Source: Symbiodinium natans
Lineage: Eukaryota; Sar; Dinophyceae; Suessiales; Symbiodiniaceae
Assembly (NCBI GenBank): GCA_905221605.1
Contig: CAJNDS010000236.1
Span: 955,992-1,019,991 of the forward strand
Length of the DNA stretch: 64,000 bases
Direction of reading: 5' to 3'
Part shown: positions 49,801 through 61,800 of the stretch, in pieces
Layout: each line of letters opens with the position of its first letter
Position numbering within the stretch: the first letter of the stretch is position 1
Made by a program: the position numbers and the translations under genes
The notes under the pieces: model-generated
Seen by the model: only the letters and a program-made list of their open reading frames with translations
Database searches by the model: none
Told to the model about the DNA's origin: nothing

Positions 49801-52800
49801 TTACTTTATGGCAAGCTTGTGGGGGAAGGGCCGGGAAGGTTTTAGAAGCTTCTCGTAGTTTGTGTTTTGTGGTTTTCGGTACCCTGGCTGTAAGCAGACT
49901 CAGCCAGGAGCTCCCAAGACTTAAATCTGGGTCAAGCAGACTCAGCCCCTAGCTCCCCCAAGTCTTAAGACCTCACACCTACAGTCTTTTTAGGAGCTCT
50001 GTCGCATGTTGCGTTGGGATCTTCCCCCTTATACTAGCAGTCCTTTATCGGGATTATCGCACCCCTATAATCCCTACCTCAGGCCTGTTAGTATAGGGGG
50101 GGAGCATCCCAACATGTGTCATATAACCCCGTTTAGGGTTTAGGGTTTAGGGCTCAGGGCTCAGGGCCAGGTAGGTGGCTACGATAGAAGGCTTCTGATT
50201 CACGTGGCTTCCGGCGCAGGCTTGCAAACCCAAACTCCAAAAGCCCCTCAACCTTGGTAGCCCAGGAACCACATTATAATAAGGGCACCCTTTTTTGGCT
50301 ACTTTCTAAGGGAACCCAGGGCAAAAAGAAATAAAGGGTACCGCTGGGCTACCAAGAAACCCCCCTAACCCTAACCCTAAACCCTAAACCCTAAACCCTA
50401 AACTCCAAAAGCCCCTAAACCCCAAACAAGCGCTACGGGCAACCGCTGGTGCCCAGCCTTCATGGCATTGTAGCAGGCCTTCCCAACCTCCCAACCTCAA
50501 GTGACACAGGCAAATTAGGGTTTAGGGTTTGGGGTTTGGGGTTTGGGGTTTGGGGTTTTTTACTCCTCCAGGATGGCCGTTAAAACCCTCAGGAAAGTTT
50601 TCCCAAATATGGTCCTCTTAAACCCAATGAACTGAGGGAAAATTATAAAAATGTCCCAAGGGCCTACCTTGTGTTGGTGTGTAGGGATTCAGGTCTAGGG
50701 TTTTGGGGTGTCGGTTTGTTTTCTGCTTCGGGCTTCAGAGGTTTTCGCCGCCGATTTCGACGCCGCAACAGCGGATTTGGGCCGCACATGGCGAGGCTCC
50801 TAAACCCTCAACCTTCAACCCTCAAACCCTACACCCACTACGAGCAGGATAAGCCGGAAGCGGCTCCTGATGTTGTCATGCTCGGCTTTAAGAACCATCT
50901 CATAATACTTGTCGGAATCAGAACCACAAACAGCATTCATCCTGATAATTCGCATCAGCATATTAATACTCACAATATGTATTAATAATTGATACATAAA
51001 ACTCATCATGCTACTGTATTAAGAGTGCTTACTAAGAGTGCTTAGTCATATTCATCATAGCAAACATCTAAGGGCATGGATGGTGCCATTGCATGCACCT
51101 ACCATCCTTTCCCGGCCTCTCCCAGGCATCCATGCATCTTGTGTGTGATGCCACGACACCATGGTTTAGGGTTTAGGGTTTGGGGTTTAGGGTCTGCGGT
51201 TTAGGGTTTCGGATTGAGGGGTACTACCCAAAACCCTAAATCCTAAACCCCATCACGGCCGTCACACATCACTCGGGGAATCTCTTGCGCTGGGAAGCTC
51301 TATGCCTCTAGCCCGTGGACGGTCGCCACGACCCGAAGAATCATGCTATTCTGGGCCCGAAGGGCCTTCTATACCATGCTTCTTCAAGCTTCTGGCAGCC
51401 GGGCGGAACCTTTCGCCCCCTGAGCAGCAGGCACGTGGTGTTGAAGAGGATCTGAGGGTTCTCATCGGACTCGGCGTTGCACGGCTCCTGTATGCAGCTT
51501 CCGTCTCACTGAGAAGTAGCAGCCGCCTAAGCCGCTGTGGGACCCCTCGAGAATTGCCGAGGTAGCCAGGAACACAAGAAGCTAGATTCCATCTCTCGAG
51601 GCTCTAGCAAGTTACACTCGCCGATTCCTGATCCCAAGCTTTCAGCCGTGCTTCTTACTGTTGGTTAAGGGTTGAGGATTTAGTTAGCAGGGAATGAGGG
51701 AATTAGGGCCCTATATATACCCTTTAAGGTATTGTATCGGGTACCTCATTCCCCCATCCCCTGCTAACCAACCGTAAGGCATGCAGTCCTTTCGCGGAAA
51801 CCATTTCAAGTAGACCCGGATGCAGCTGCCTTGCAACAGGACGTCTGAGGCAGACAAGTAGGTTGCCCAGTGAACTAGGATGAAAAAGGGTGCCCTTTTG
51901 TGCTTAAAGGGGTTTATAAGGGAACCTAAACCTACCAAAAAGGTAATAAGGGTACTACTGGGCATCCTAGACAACTTCATTGATAAGGTGCCTGTGTACG
52001 AGGGTTCAGGAACAAGCAACCCTGACCCTGAAAACCCCAAACCCCGCCGGCAGCGGCAAGTGAGCAGCAAACAACGCGGGGTAGCATCCCGAAACAACTC
52101 CCCAGGAGAACTCCTCAACCCTTAGTATTGGGTTCGTCAGGGGCCCTGCCCCCCCCCCCCCCAACCCCTAAACCCTAAACCCTGAAAGAATAAACATAAA
52201 AGTAGTGGAATGAGGGTGCTGCTGGTCGTCCTGGCCTGAACGCCTACAGAAAAGCAAGCGCTTACGGTCCCAGGGTTTCCATTAACACGCTTTAGGGTTT
52301 AGGGTTTATAGGGTTTATAGGGTTTATAGGGTTTATAGGGTTTATAGGGTTTATAGGGTTTATAGGGTTTATAGGGTTTAGGGTGAACTATATTCCTGAA
52401 TAGGATCCTTAGCCCCAAGAGGATAAATGTATATCAAATGTCCCAAGGGCCTACCTAGGGTTTAGGGCTCCGGCATCCATCCAAAATTCTACGAACGCAG
52501 ATTCCGCAACCCAAAGCCCAAAAAGCTGACTGACTCGAAGACCACAACAAGTTCGTCACTAGGATGCCCTGTAACACTCTTTCAAACATGTTCCGAAATA
52601 GGATCCTCTTAACACAATCAGGAAAAAACATCCCAAGCGGCTACCTAGGTCAGTTTTGAGGAATTTTGTGGGCTTCGGGACGCTCTTTACTCCCTCCCCT
52701 CCATCTCTCAGAGAGAAGTCTGAACGGCTTAGTGCGTAGAGGGTTTAGGGTTTAGGGTTTGGGTTTAGGGTCCAGGTTTAGGTTTCGGCAGCAAGGTTCA

Positions 52801-55800
52801 AAACCCTGCAAGCAGCTCTCTCAACGAACCCAGGCGTGCACCGTGAAACCCAAAACGCTACCTTTTTGGGGGGGGGATACCTAATGTTCGGGCAAATGCT
52901 GAAATTGAGTCACCGGTAGGTGCCTAAACCCTAAACCCTAAACCCTAAACGCTAAACCCTAAACCCTAAACCTTAAACCCTAAACCTGAATTGTGGCCTG
53001 GAAGATGATGGCAGCGATTACGGGACCACTCACCGATGCGGTCGCCGACGGGGCAGATTGTGTTCTGCGCGTGGACGATTTTGGGCGGCCGGGTGTGCAT
53101 CAGAGGGTTTAGGGTTAAGGGTTCAGGGTTCAGGGTTTAGGGTTTAGCGTATCAGATAGTATGCTTTCTGCAACAATGTATCACAATATGTAACCGTATG
53201 GAGCCATACATAACACTATATAATAGTAGAACACAATACATAGCAACAGAACAATATGACAACATGACCATATGACGAGAGGACAATATAACAATATTCC
53301 ATAGCAATTGGGGCTTCTGGCAGCTTGGAAAAATCGGGAACCCAAAGTATAGGCCCTTACTTTGGATCCCCTGATATATAACCCCTGTTTCTTTAATATA
53401 AACTAATACGAGTACTAATACTAATACTAATAAGAATATGATGATAATGATAATGCCAATAAAAGTAATAATAATAGTAATACTAGAAATAATAATCATC
53501 ATGATAGCAAAAACAATAACAATAACAATGATGATAATAATAATAATAACAATTTGAATAATAATCAGGGCACATACTTCGGATCCCTTTAAATCCTTTT
53601 AAACAAGGCTAAGGGATCCTACTAAGAGGCCACCCTAAACCCTAAAGGCCCTAAACCCTAAACCCTAAACCCTAAACCCTAAACCCTAACCCTGGGTGTC
53701 CCTGAGACCCCGGCGCCCTAAGCCACTGCAACTCCCAACAAGCCCCCCCCCCCCCCCCCCCAAGCCAAACGCCGAAACTACACCCAAACATGAAGATATT
53801 CTTCCTTACAATGGGCAACACAGGGATTATCACTCTCTGATAATTTGGTTTGGGGGGGGGGGGGGGGGGGCGGGGGGAGATTCTGAAGCAAATAGTAGAA
53901 AAAATGAATTTGTTTTTTCCTTACAGTGGGCAGTATCGTGATGAACGTTCTCTATGTTGGGGAAGGGTTCCTGAGCAAGTAGTTGAAAACCCTGAACCCC
54001 AGGCAAGCCTTGTAGATGTCCATGTTGTGTGAGATGGGTGTGCCCGGCCTGGTTGGAGGAATGGAGATCTCGGGTGCATGCATTTAGGGTTTAGGGTTTA
54101 GGGTTTAGAGTAATGATTAATGGCGAGTCACGGCTCTTCCATTCCACCCTAAGCCCAGGATACCCTGCTTTCGATCATCGGATGAGGCTTTGGGGACTAA
54201 CTTGGGCTCTGGGCCCAACAGCCATCTTGGAGAAAGGGTGCGACCAGGCTTTCTGCAGAAACGGGAGTTCAGGGTTTGGATTTAGGGTATAGGACAAAAC
54301 CCTCTTAAACCCGAAAAGCCCTAAGATGCTCTCCGCCAGCCATTCTCGCTTGGGCCACGGGCAGCTGGAAATACCAACCGTCTGATCCCGTCACCGCCAC
54401 CTTCAAGGGCAAGGGCTCCGGGTTTAGTTCAACAGGATTTTGCTGCAACGACTGTAGCCTTCGCATAGGGGCTTGATGGACCTTGATGTTGGGTTCTCCT
54501 AAGCCTCATCTCCCTTTTCATAGGGGCTGATTGAAGGTTTGTCTGGGGTAGGTTGACCTAAAAAAATGAATTCTATGGCTTTGTAAGGGGGAAAATGAAA
54601 ACATGTTCAAACCTGCCCCCGTAGTCTGGGCTGACGGACCATGCGGGCGAATTCTACCACCGTGAAACCCTGCGACGTGATTCTTGGCTGAGGTTGAAAC
54701 CATGGTCCCCTAGTACGGGTCAGGGTTTAGGGTTTATAAGGGTTTAGGGTTTAGGGTTTAGGGTTTAGGGTTTAGGGTTTAGGGTTTAGGGTTTAGGGAA
54801 AGTCGACCCGTGTATATTGGGGGAGACGCGAAACCCAATGAGCGCAGAGGGTTCAGGATTTTGACTTTGTACCCTTGCCATAGGAATCCAGAGTAATTAT
54901 GGGCCCTTCTTGTATATAGGGTACATAAGGGTTGTATAAACTACAAGGGGTACCCAAAACCCTTTAAACCCTTTTAAACCCTTTAAACCCTTTAAACTCT
55001 AAACCCTAAACCCTAAACCCTAAACCCTAAACCCTAAACCCTAAACCCTAAACCCTAAACCCTAAACCCTAACCCTAAGTACCCATGAACTTCCAAGAAG
55101 GAGCCAACTCCCCAGTCTGGGTGCCCGGGCGTTGTCTCTCCATACCTTGGGGCTGCGCTGCTGATCATTACGGGCTTCAGGGAGGAAAAGTTTTAGGCTT
55201 TATAGGGTTTAGGGGGTTTAGGGTTTAGGGTTTAGGGTTTAGGGTTTAGGGTTTAGGGTTTGGGGTTTAGGGTTTGGGGTTTGGGGTTTAGGGTTTAGGG
55301 TTTGGGGTTTAGGGTTTGGGGTTTAGGGTTTGGGGTTTACGGTTTGGGGTGTAGGGTTTGGGGTTTAGGGTTTAGGGTTTGGGGTTTAGGGTTAGGGTTT
55401 GGGATTTAGGGTTTGGGGTTTGGGGTTTGGGGTTTGGGGTTTAGGGTTTAGGGTTTGGGGTTTAGGGTTTGGGGTTTAGGGTTTGGGGTTTAGGGTTTGG
55501 GGTTTGGGGTTTGGGGTGTAGGGTTTGGGGTATGGGGTTTAGGGTTTAGGGTGTAGGGTTTGGGGTATGGGGTTTAGGGTTTGGGGTGTAGGGTTTGGGG
55601 TTTGGGGCTTAGGGGCTACAAAGGAGGATTCAAGGCTTCGGCGGGTTCGACAATCGCTTTGGCCGTAGGGTTGTCATCATTAGAGGCCAAGCCCGAAGAA
55701 CTCCAAACTCCCAAACCCTGAGCTGCAAGCCCAGGAAACAAAAGCTGAAGCCCAAGCCCTAAACAATAAACCCTAAACCCTTAACCCTAAACCCTAAACC

Positions 55801-58800
55801 CTAAACCCTAAACCCTAACCCCCTAAACCCTAAACCCTAGACCCTCATCCGGGTCACGTTGTTCATGGCCGCGGTCCAGAATCCAGCAGGCTCCTGAGGG
55901 CAAAAGCAGCGACCCTAAACCCTAAACCCTAAACCCTAAACCCTAAACCCTAAACTTAAACCCTAAACCCTAACCCCCTAAACCCTAGCCCCCTAAACCC
56001 TAAGCCCCCTAAACCTAAACCCCCTATTCAAAGCCCGAACAATTGCCTTAGACAGGGCCCTAAGCCGACCCCTCAGCCCGCCTGGTCGCTTTCCAACATA
56101 CCCGACAGGAGCGGAATGGCGCCGACCTCAATGGGGCGGAGGACTTGCTGGTTCTCAGTAGGGAACCACACCCTCTAAACCCTAAACCCTAAACCCTAAA
56201 CCCTAAACCCTAAACCCTAAACCCTGAACCCTGAACCCTATGGTTCTGGGCTTGTGGTGCTCGCGCACCGCGCCCCCGGGGCCAGCGCTGCAAGGTTGCC
56301 TTCCAGAACGTTGAACCTGGTTTAGGGTTTAGGGTTTAGGGTTAGGGTTTAGGGTTTCGGGTTGCTAGGGCTCCTCGTGGGGAATAGCGCGCGCCCACGT
56401 CAGCAGCATCAGAGGAGTTACCAGTGGGGAGGGCTGGGGGCAAGAGGGCTGGGACAAGCATAAAACCAGGTCCGTCACTTTGCGCGCAGGAAGGTGCATT
56501 ATTTGTGGATGCATTTGCTGTTGCTGCTGCGATTGTTGCTGGCATTCTGCGTCTGATGCCATGTGTGTTTCAGATGCGTTTGCACTTGTATGAGGTTGCA
56601 CTTGCATTTGTATTGGCATATTTACATATCTGCACACTTGCATACTTGTGAGACTGTATCACATGTGTATTAGCTGTATATGTCTATATGTGTATACTTG
56701 AATATTTTATATACTTGAATATTTGCGTACTTGTGTGTTTGTTAAGGCTTGCATCTGCATCTGCGCTTGCGCTTGCATGTGTCATTGTGGTTGTCATTCT
56801 CCGTAGTATTGCTTTTGTCTGCCGTCGTCCTTGTTGTTCTCCTGGTTGCTAGCCCGTTCTTCTCATTATTGTTGTTGCTGCTGTTGTTGAGCCTTGTGGT
56901 TGACCTCCCCAAACCCCCCCCCCCCCCCCCCCCCCCCCCCACACACCCTCCCCAACAAACTATTAGCTAGGCCCAAGAGCGAATGCTACTTTGAAGCTTC
57001 GGCATTTTGAGTGTGAGAGCTTGAGGCAGCGGCATCTCCATTCCCGTCTCGATAAAGAACCTCAGCATTTAAGCAGCAAACCCCACGCCATCCCACAGAA
57101 CTCTCACACCCGAAACCAAACCCTAAACCCTAAACCCTAAACCAGGCTTGGGGTCCAGGGAACCAAATGGCCATGCACCCTATTTCAGGTTTTCGGTGCG
57201 GAGCCTGACCATTCAGGCAACCCTCATGAGCCACCCATAGAGGGAGCTGAAGGCTGAAGGTTAAGCTGCCGGATATAGATAGGGGCCATAGTACCCCAGA
57301 GCGCTAAAACCGAAAACCCTAAACCCTAAACCCGGCGAATAGTTGCCAAGCAAGGAGCATGTGTCCGATGATGTCGAAGGCAACGTTGCCCTTCACCAGC
57401 ACGTAGTTTGTGCCGTGAATGGCTACCGCCTCGGTTTAGGGTTTAGGGTTTAGGGTTTAGGGTTTAGGGTTTAGGGTTTAGGGTTTAGGGTTTAGGGTTT
57501 AGGGTACACTCAACAGCCAGTCTGGTGCCAGTGAGTGCGAGGTGACTTACGGGCTTCGAGATTCAACTAACTATGTAGTTCATACATGGATTCGGGCAGG
57601 CACACACTAACCCCCTAAACAACAAATTTAGATTCTATAATGTGTTTTAGTCTTCCCCTGGTTTTATATACAGTACATACTTTAAAATAAAAATATTTCT
57701 TGAGGAGGCTACTGGATAAGGTCCGGATAGTCGCATTCTGTGCTGGTATGAGCATGAGGATTCGGCAAGCTGTACAAGGTTCCTATGACGTTTTCGCTGT
57801 GCAATCCCGAGGTACCCCATTCCAATAACTTCAATTCGGTTTCCGTCGGGCACAGCCCGATTCAGAGTGCACCTGAGTACCCTAAACCCTAAACCCTAAA
57901 CCCTAAACCCTAAACCCTAAACCCTAAACCCTAAACCCTAAACCCCAACGTGGCCGCCCTGAGTAGCGGGCGCGCTGGAAGCTGTGGTGGATGGAGTTGA
58001 ACTTGGCATAGCAGAACTGGCCGTAGTCCTGGGAAGCGGAACACATGAACAGGGCAGGGTTGCGAACCTTATGTTTAGGGTTTAGGGTTTAGGGTTTAGG
58101 GTTTAGGGTTTAGGGTTTAGGGCTTAGGGCTTAGGGTCGCTATGAAAACCTCTTTGATCTAGGCTTTGTACCTCGGACCCTTAAGGTTGTACCCTTGGGT
58201 TTTGGGGTACCCTTGTTAACGATCCTTCAGGTGGTATAAGGGCCATCCTAGGAGTTTTTGAAGGGGAACCTTGAGGGGTACAACCTTAGGGGTACGAGAG
58301 TAGGGTTTAGGGTTTAGGGTTTAGGGTTTAGGGTTTAGGGTTTAGGGTTTAGGGTTTAGGGTTTAGGGTTTAGGGTTTAGGGTTTAGGGCTTGAATTGAA
58401 TCAAAAAGCTGGGATATCCTAATCCTGCCTGGGTGATGTGGAAGTGGATGGGGTACCTGGCCATGGGAACTTCGGGCGGGAACCCGGAATGCAGGCAAGC
58501 CAACACACCCCACACACAGTGTCTTGGGGAAGTTTCTCTGCTTCGTTTGTGCATCATGGAGCTTGCATAGCAACCAGGCCCCAACAAAAGGAGTACAAAA
58601 ACAGAAACTGGGCGGGGGGGGTCCCAGAACCTAGATAATGGACGCGAAGGGGTTTGGGGGGGGGGGGGTGGGGGGGGTTGGGGGGGGGTGGGGGGGGGGT
58701 GGTGGGGGGGGGGGGTGGGGGTGGGGGTGTTGGGGGGGGGGGTGGGGGGGGGGGTGGGTGGGGGTTGGGGGGGGTTGGGGGGGGGGGGGTTGGGGGGGTG

Positions 58801-61800
58801 GGGGGGGGGGGGGTGGGGGTGGGGTGTTGGGGGGGGGGGGGGGGGTGGGGTGGGTGGGGGGGGGGAGGGGGGGGGTTTGGGGGTGGGGGGTTGTGTGTGG
58901 GGTGTGGGGGTGTGAAGGGTGGGTGTGGTGGTTGGTGGGGTTTGTGGGGGGGGGGGTTTTTCAGCCCTACCTCATGTAGGCCATTGCTATGGGAAAGTTT
59001 GGGGTTAGGAACGCAAAGCCTAACCCTCAATCCGTGAACATCCTAACACAACACCGACACCGAGATTTACTTTTTTACTCACTGAAAAAGTGGGGGGGGG
59101 GAGTGAATGCAGGTACCGCCACGCCCTGAGGGCTGCAGCTGTAAAGCCTAGAGCCTACACTCGAACCCCTGCGTAAGCCCTACACTCTTACACCTTGCCC
59201 CAAACCCTAAGACCCTGGATCACCGATATGAAACTTGGCATTTAAGGGGTATATACATACATACATACATACATACATACATACATACATACATACATAC
59301 ATACAAAAAAAATATATATATATATAAATATAGGGGATTTAGGGGTACCTCATTCCCCCATTCCCTCCTAAGAACCGGGGCAGGAACCCTAAACCCTAAA
59401 CCCTAAACCCTAAGCCCTAAACCCTAAACCCTAAACCCTAAACCCTAAACCCTAAACCCTAGACCCTAGACCCTAGACCTAAACCCCTAAACAAGACAAA
59501 GGTCCTGCCTGGACATCTCTCCTGTCTGGCCCAGTCGGTAGAACCTTGGCTTGCCAAACAAAGAGGCTCCCGCGCGACTCCAAGGCTTTTGGCCTTTAGG
59601 GGTTGAGATAGGGTGTTTAGGGGTTTTCGGGTTTGTGGGGTTCTAGTTTTAATGCTTTTTAAGGGTGTGGGTTGAAATTTAGGGTTGCGGGTTTAGTGTT
59701 ACAGGGAAGGCATTGGGGTGCCTGTTTTGCACACGGATCACTCTTGGCCTTCCAAACTCTTGAGCCTAAGCCGACAACAATTCCCAACAGGCCCAATGGT
59801 CCCCCTAAAAGCCCGAAACCCCAAAGCGGTTTAGGGTTTAGGGTTTAGGGTTTCGGGTTTAGGGTTTAGGGTTCGGGGTTCGGGGTTTTGGGCTAGCGAG
59901 CTGAGCGGAGACTTCATAAGAGGTCCCGGCTCTGCGTTCTCGATGCGGTAGATGCCACCGAAGGCTACCTTCCCCAGAAAGGTGGGTTTCAAGGTTGACG
60001 CCTTTAAACCCTTTACGGGGTTTAGGGTTTAGAATTTAGGGTTAGGGTTTGGGGTTTAAGGAAGAAGTTTTCGTCCTTAAATAGTATTGCGGAATCAGCT
60101 TCGCAGGTTTGGCGTTTCTGAGGAGTCAGAGCTTGGCTGGCACACATGCGGGTTAAGGCGTCAGGGTTCGGGTGGCTTTTGGGGGGGCCTCGGGAGTTCT
60201 GGGGTTTAGGGTTTAGGGTTTAGGGTTTATAGGGTTTAGGGTTTAGGGTTTCTGGTTTCTGGTCCCCGAAAGCCCCTGCATGCCTGGTTTCTGGTCCCCG
60301 AAAGCCCCTGCATGCCAAAACACCTCAACCATGAAGCCCCAAGACCTCCAAGCTCTGCCCCGAGCACTGCAGGGAGCTCTTCGAACTACAGTGAAGGGCC
60401 TTATAACCTGAGGTAGGATCCTTATAACCCAAATTGGGGCCCGGAGAACTCTACTTAGAACTCAGGGCTGAACACCAAGACCTTCAGGCATCCGGCATGC
60501 ATTACATCTCGGTTCGATTGCAGGCGGGATGCATGGAGGGGCTTGGTAGCCAGGCAGGAGTTAGGGAGTTGGAGCTGGGTGGGATTTATAGTGGTGTTTA
60601 GGGGCGAAGGAGGTTTTAAAGTAGGGTTGGAATAAGCTTTAGAGGTGTCGGTGTGGGAGGGCTGGGGGATGAGGTTCAAGGACTGCGCATATAGGTGCTC
60701 GGCCGACTCACGAGAGGCCTGCGTGTGGCCACCCCACTGGTCAAGCTCGGATGTCCTGAGGGGTTAGCAACGCAAGCATACAGGCGCTGGCTGCCCCTAA
60801 ACCCTAAACCCTAAACCCTAAACCCTAAACCCCTCAACCCTAACCCCTAAACCCTAAACCCTAAACCCTAAGCCATCCACCAAACCCCGTACCTTCAAGC
60901 CCAAGGGCACGCGCCCGGGCGGGAGCAGGGGCAGATGCCCGCAGTTTCCTGAGAGCAAGGCTCATCTCCCTGGATCTTCACGTTGCGCGACAGCAACGCC
61001 ACCTGCGCTCGCATCTAGCTTCCTGGGGAACCCTTGACATCCCTGGGCCCACGGCTTGAGGGACCTACTGTAGTATCAAATAATACTATTAGCTTTAGAG
61101 CCCCCAAAAGAAGGACAACTGTGATCCCCAGGTTGCCCTTATCAGGGAGGCTGTCTTGCATTTTTGGGGGAGGGTTCTTAAGCAAATAGCAGTATCACCC
61201 TGCACCCTAAACCCTAGATCATGTCACCTCCTCCGTCAACAAGTGCGAAATAGGCTTGCAGGGGGGCAAACCTCCGCGGACAAGTCAATGTACTCGTCGT
61301 CCAAGGGCCGGATGTAGTACGTGGAGATGTGCTGGAACCTCGGCTGCTTCTGCTTTGCATCAAGGTTGGGGCGCGGTTAAGGACGCAAGTATTATAAAGG
61401 GGAGCATCCCAACCTTCCAGCCTTAACTGTGCTGCTTTTGTGCCTTACAGGTGGGTTTTGTTGAAACGGAGCATCATAAGGAACACGCACGCACAGACAT
61501 GAAGACCTCAACAAGGACATAACTTAAATCAACCCCCATGCACCCCCCCTCTCTCCCGCTCTTCCGGGGTAGGTTTGGGGGGGGGGGCAAATAAACATGA
61601 AACTCTTATGGCTTTGCACGGATGATGTAGGGATTAAGAAAAATAACAAAATCAACCCTTATAAACCCTAAACCCTAAACCCATTATGCTCAAGCCTACT
61701 ACCCCCCTGTCTTCTCTTCTCGAAACATCCCCATCCCTTGAAAGGCCTAAACCCTAAACCCTAAACCCTAAAAACCCTAAACCCTCAACCCCCCAAAAAA

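Noticed and set aside
51711-52118. 135-codon minus frame
   Set aside because: It stitches together an inverted-repeat element, a CCCTAAA-like stretch and exon 21 out of context. Only the exon 21 part is supported.
56365-56643. 92-codon Gln/Ala-rich minus frame
   Set aside because: Low-complexity CTG/TTG microsatellite (GTTGCTGCTG) with no domain; the adjoining exon 13 explains the coding island.
58554-59037. Pro-, Gly- or Trp-rich frames of 113 to 158 codons
   Set aside because: Artefact of the poly-G/T tract at 58.65 to 58.96 kb.
60911-60961. Longer exon 5 ending at a GT donor
   Set aside because: In phase, but it inserts a 17-residue Cys/Pro-rich stretch into the conserved IQGDE(T/S)... 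region; the GC donor at 60962 gives the family-like sequence.
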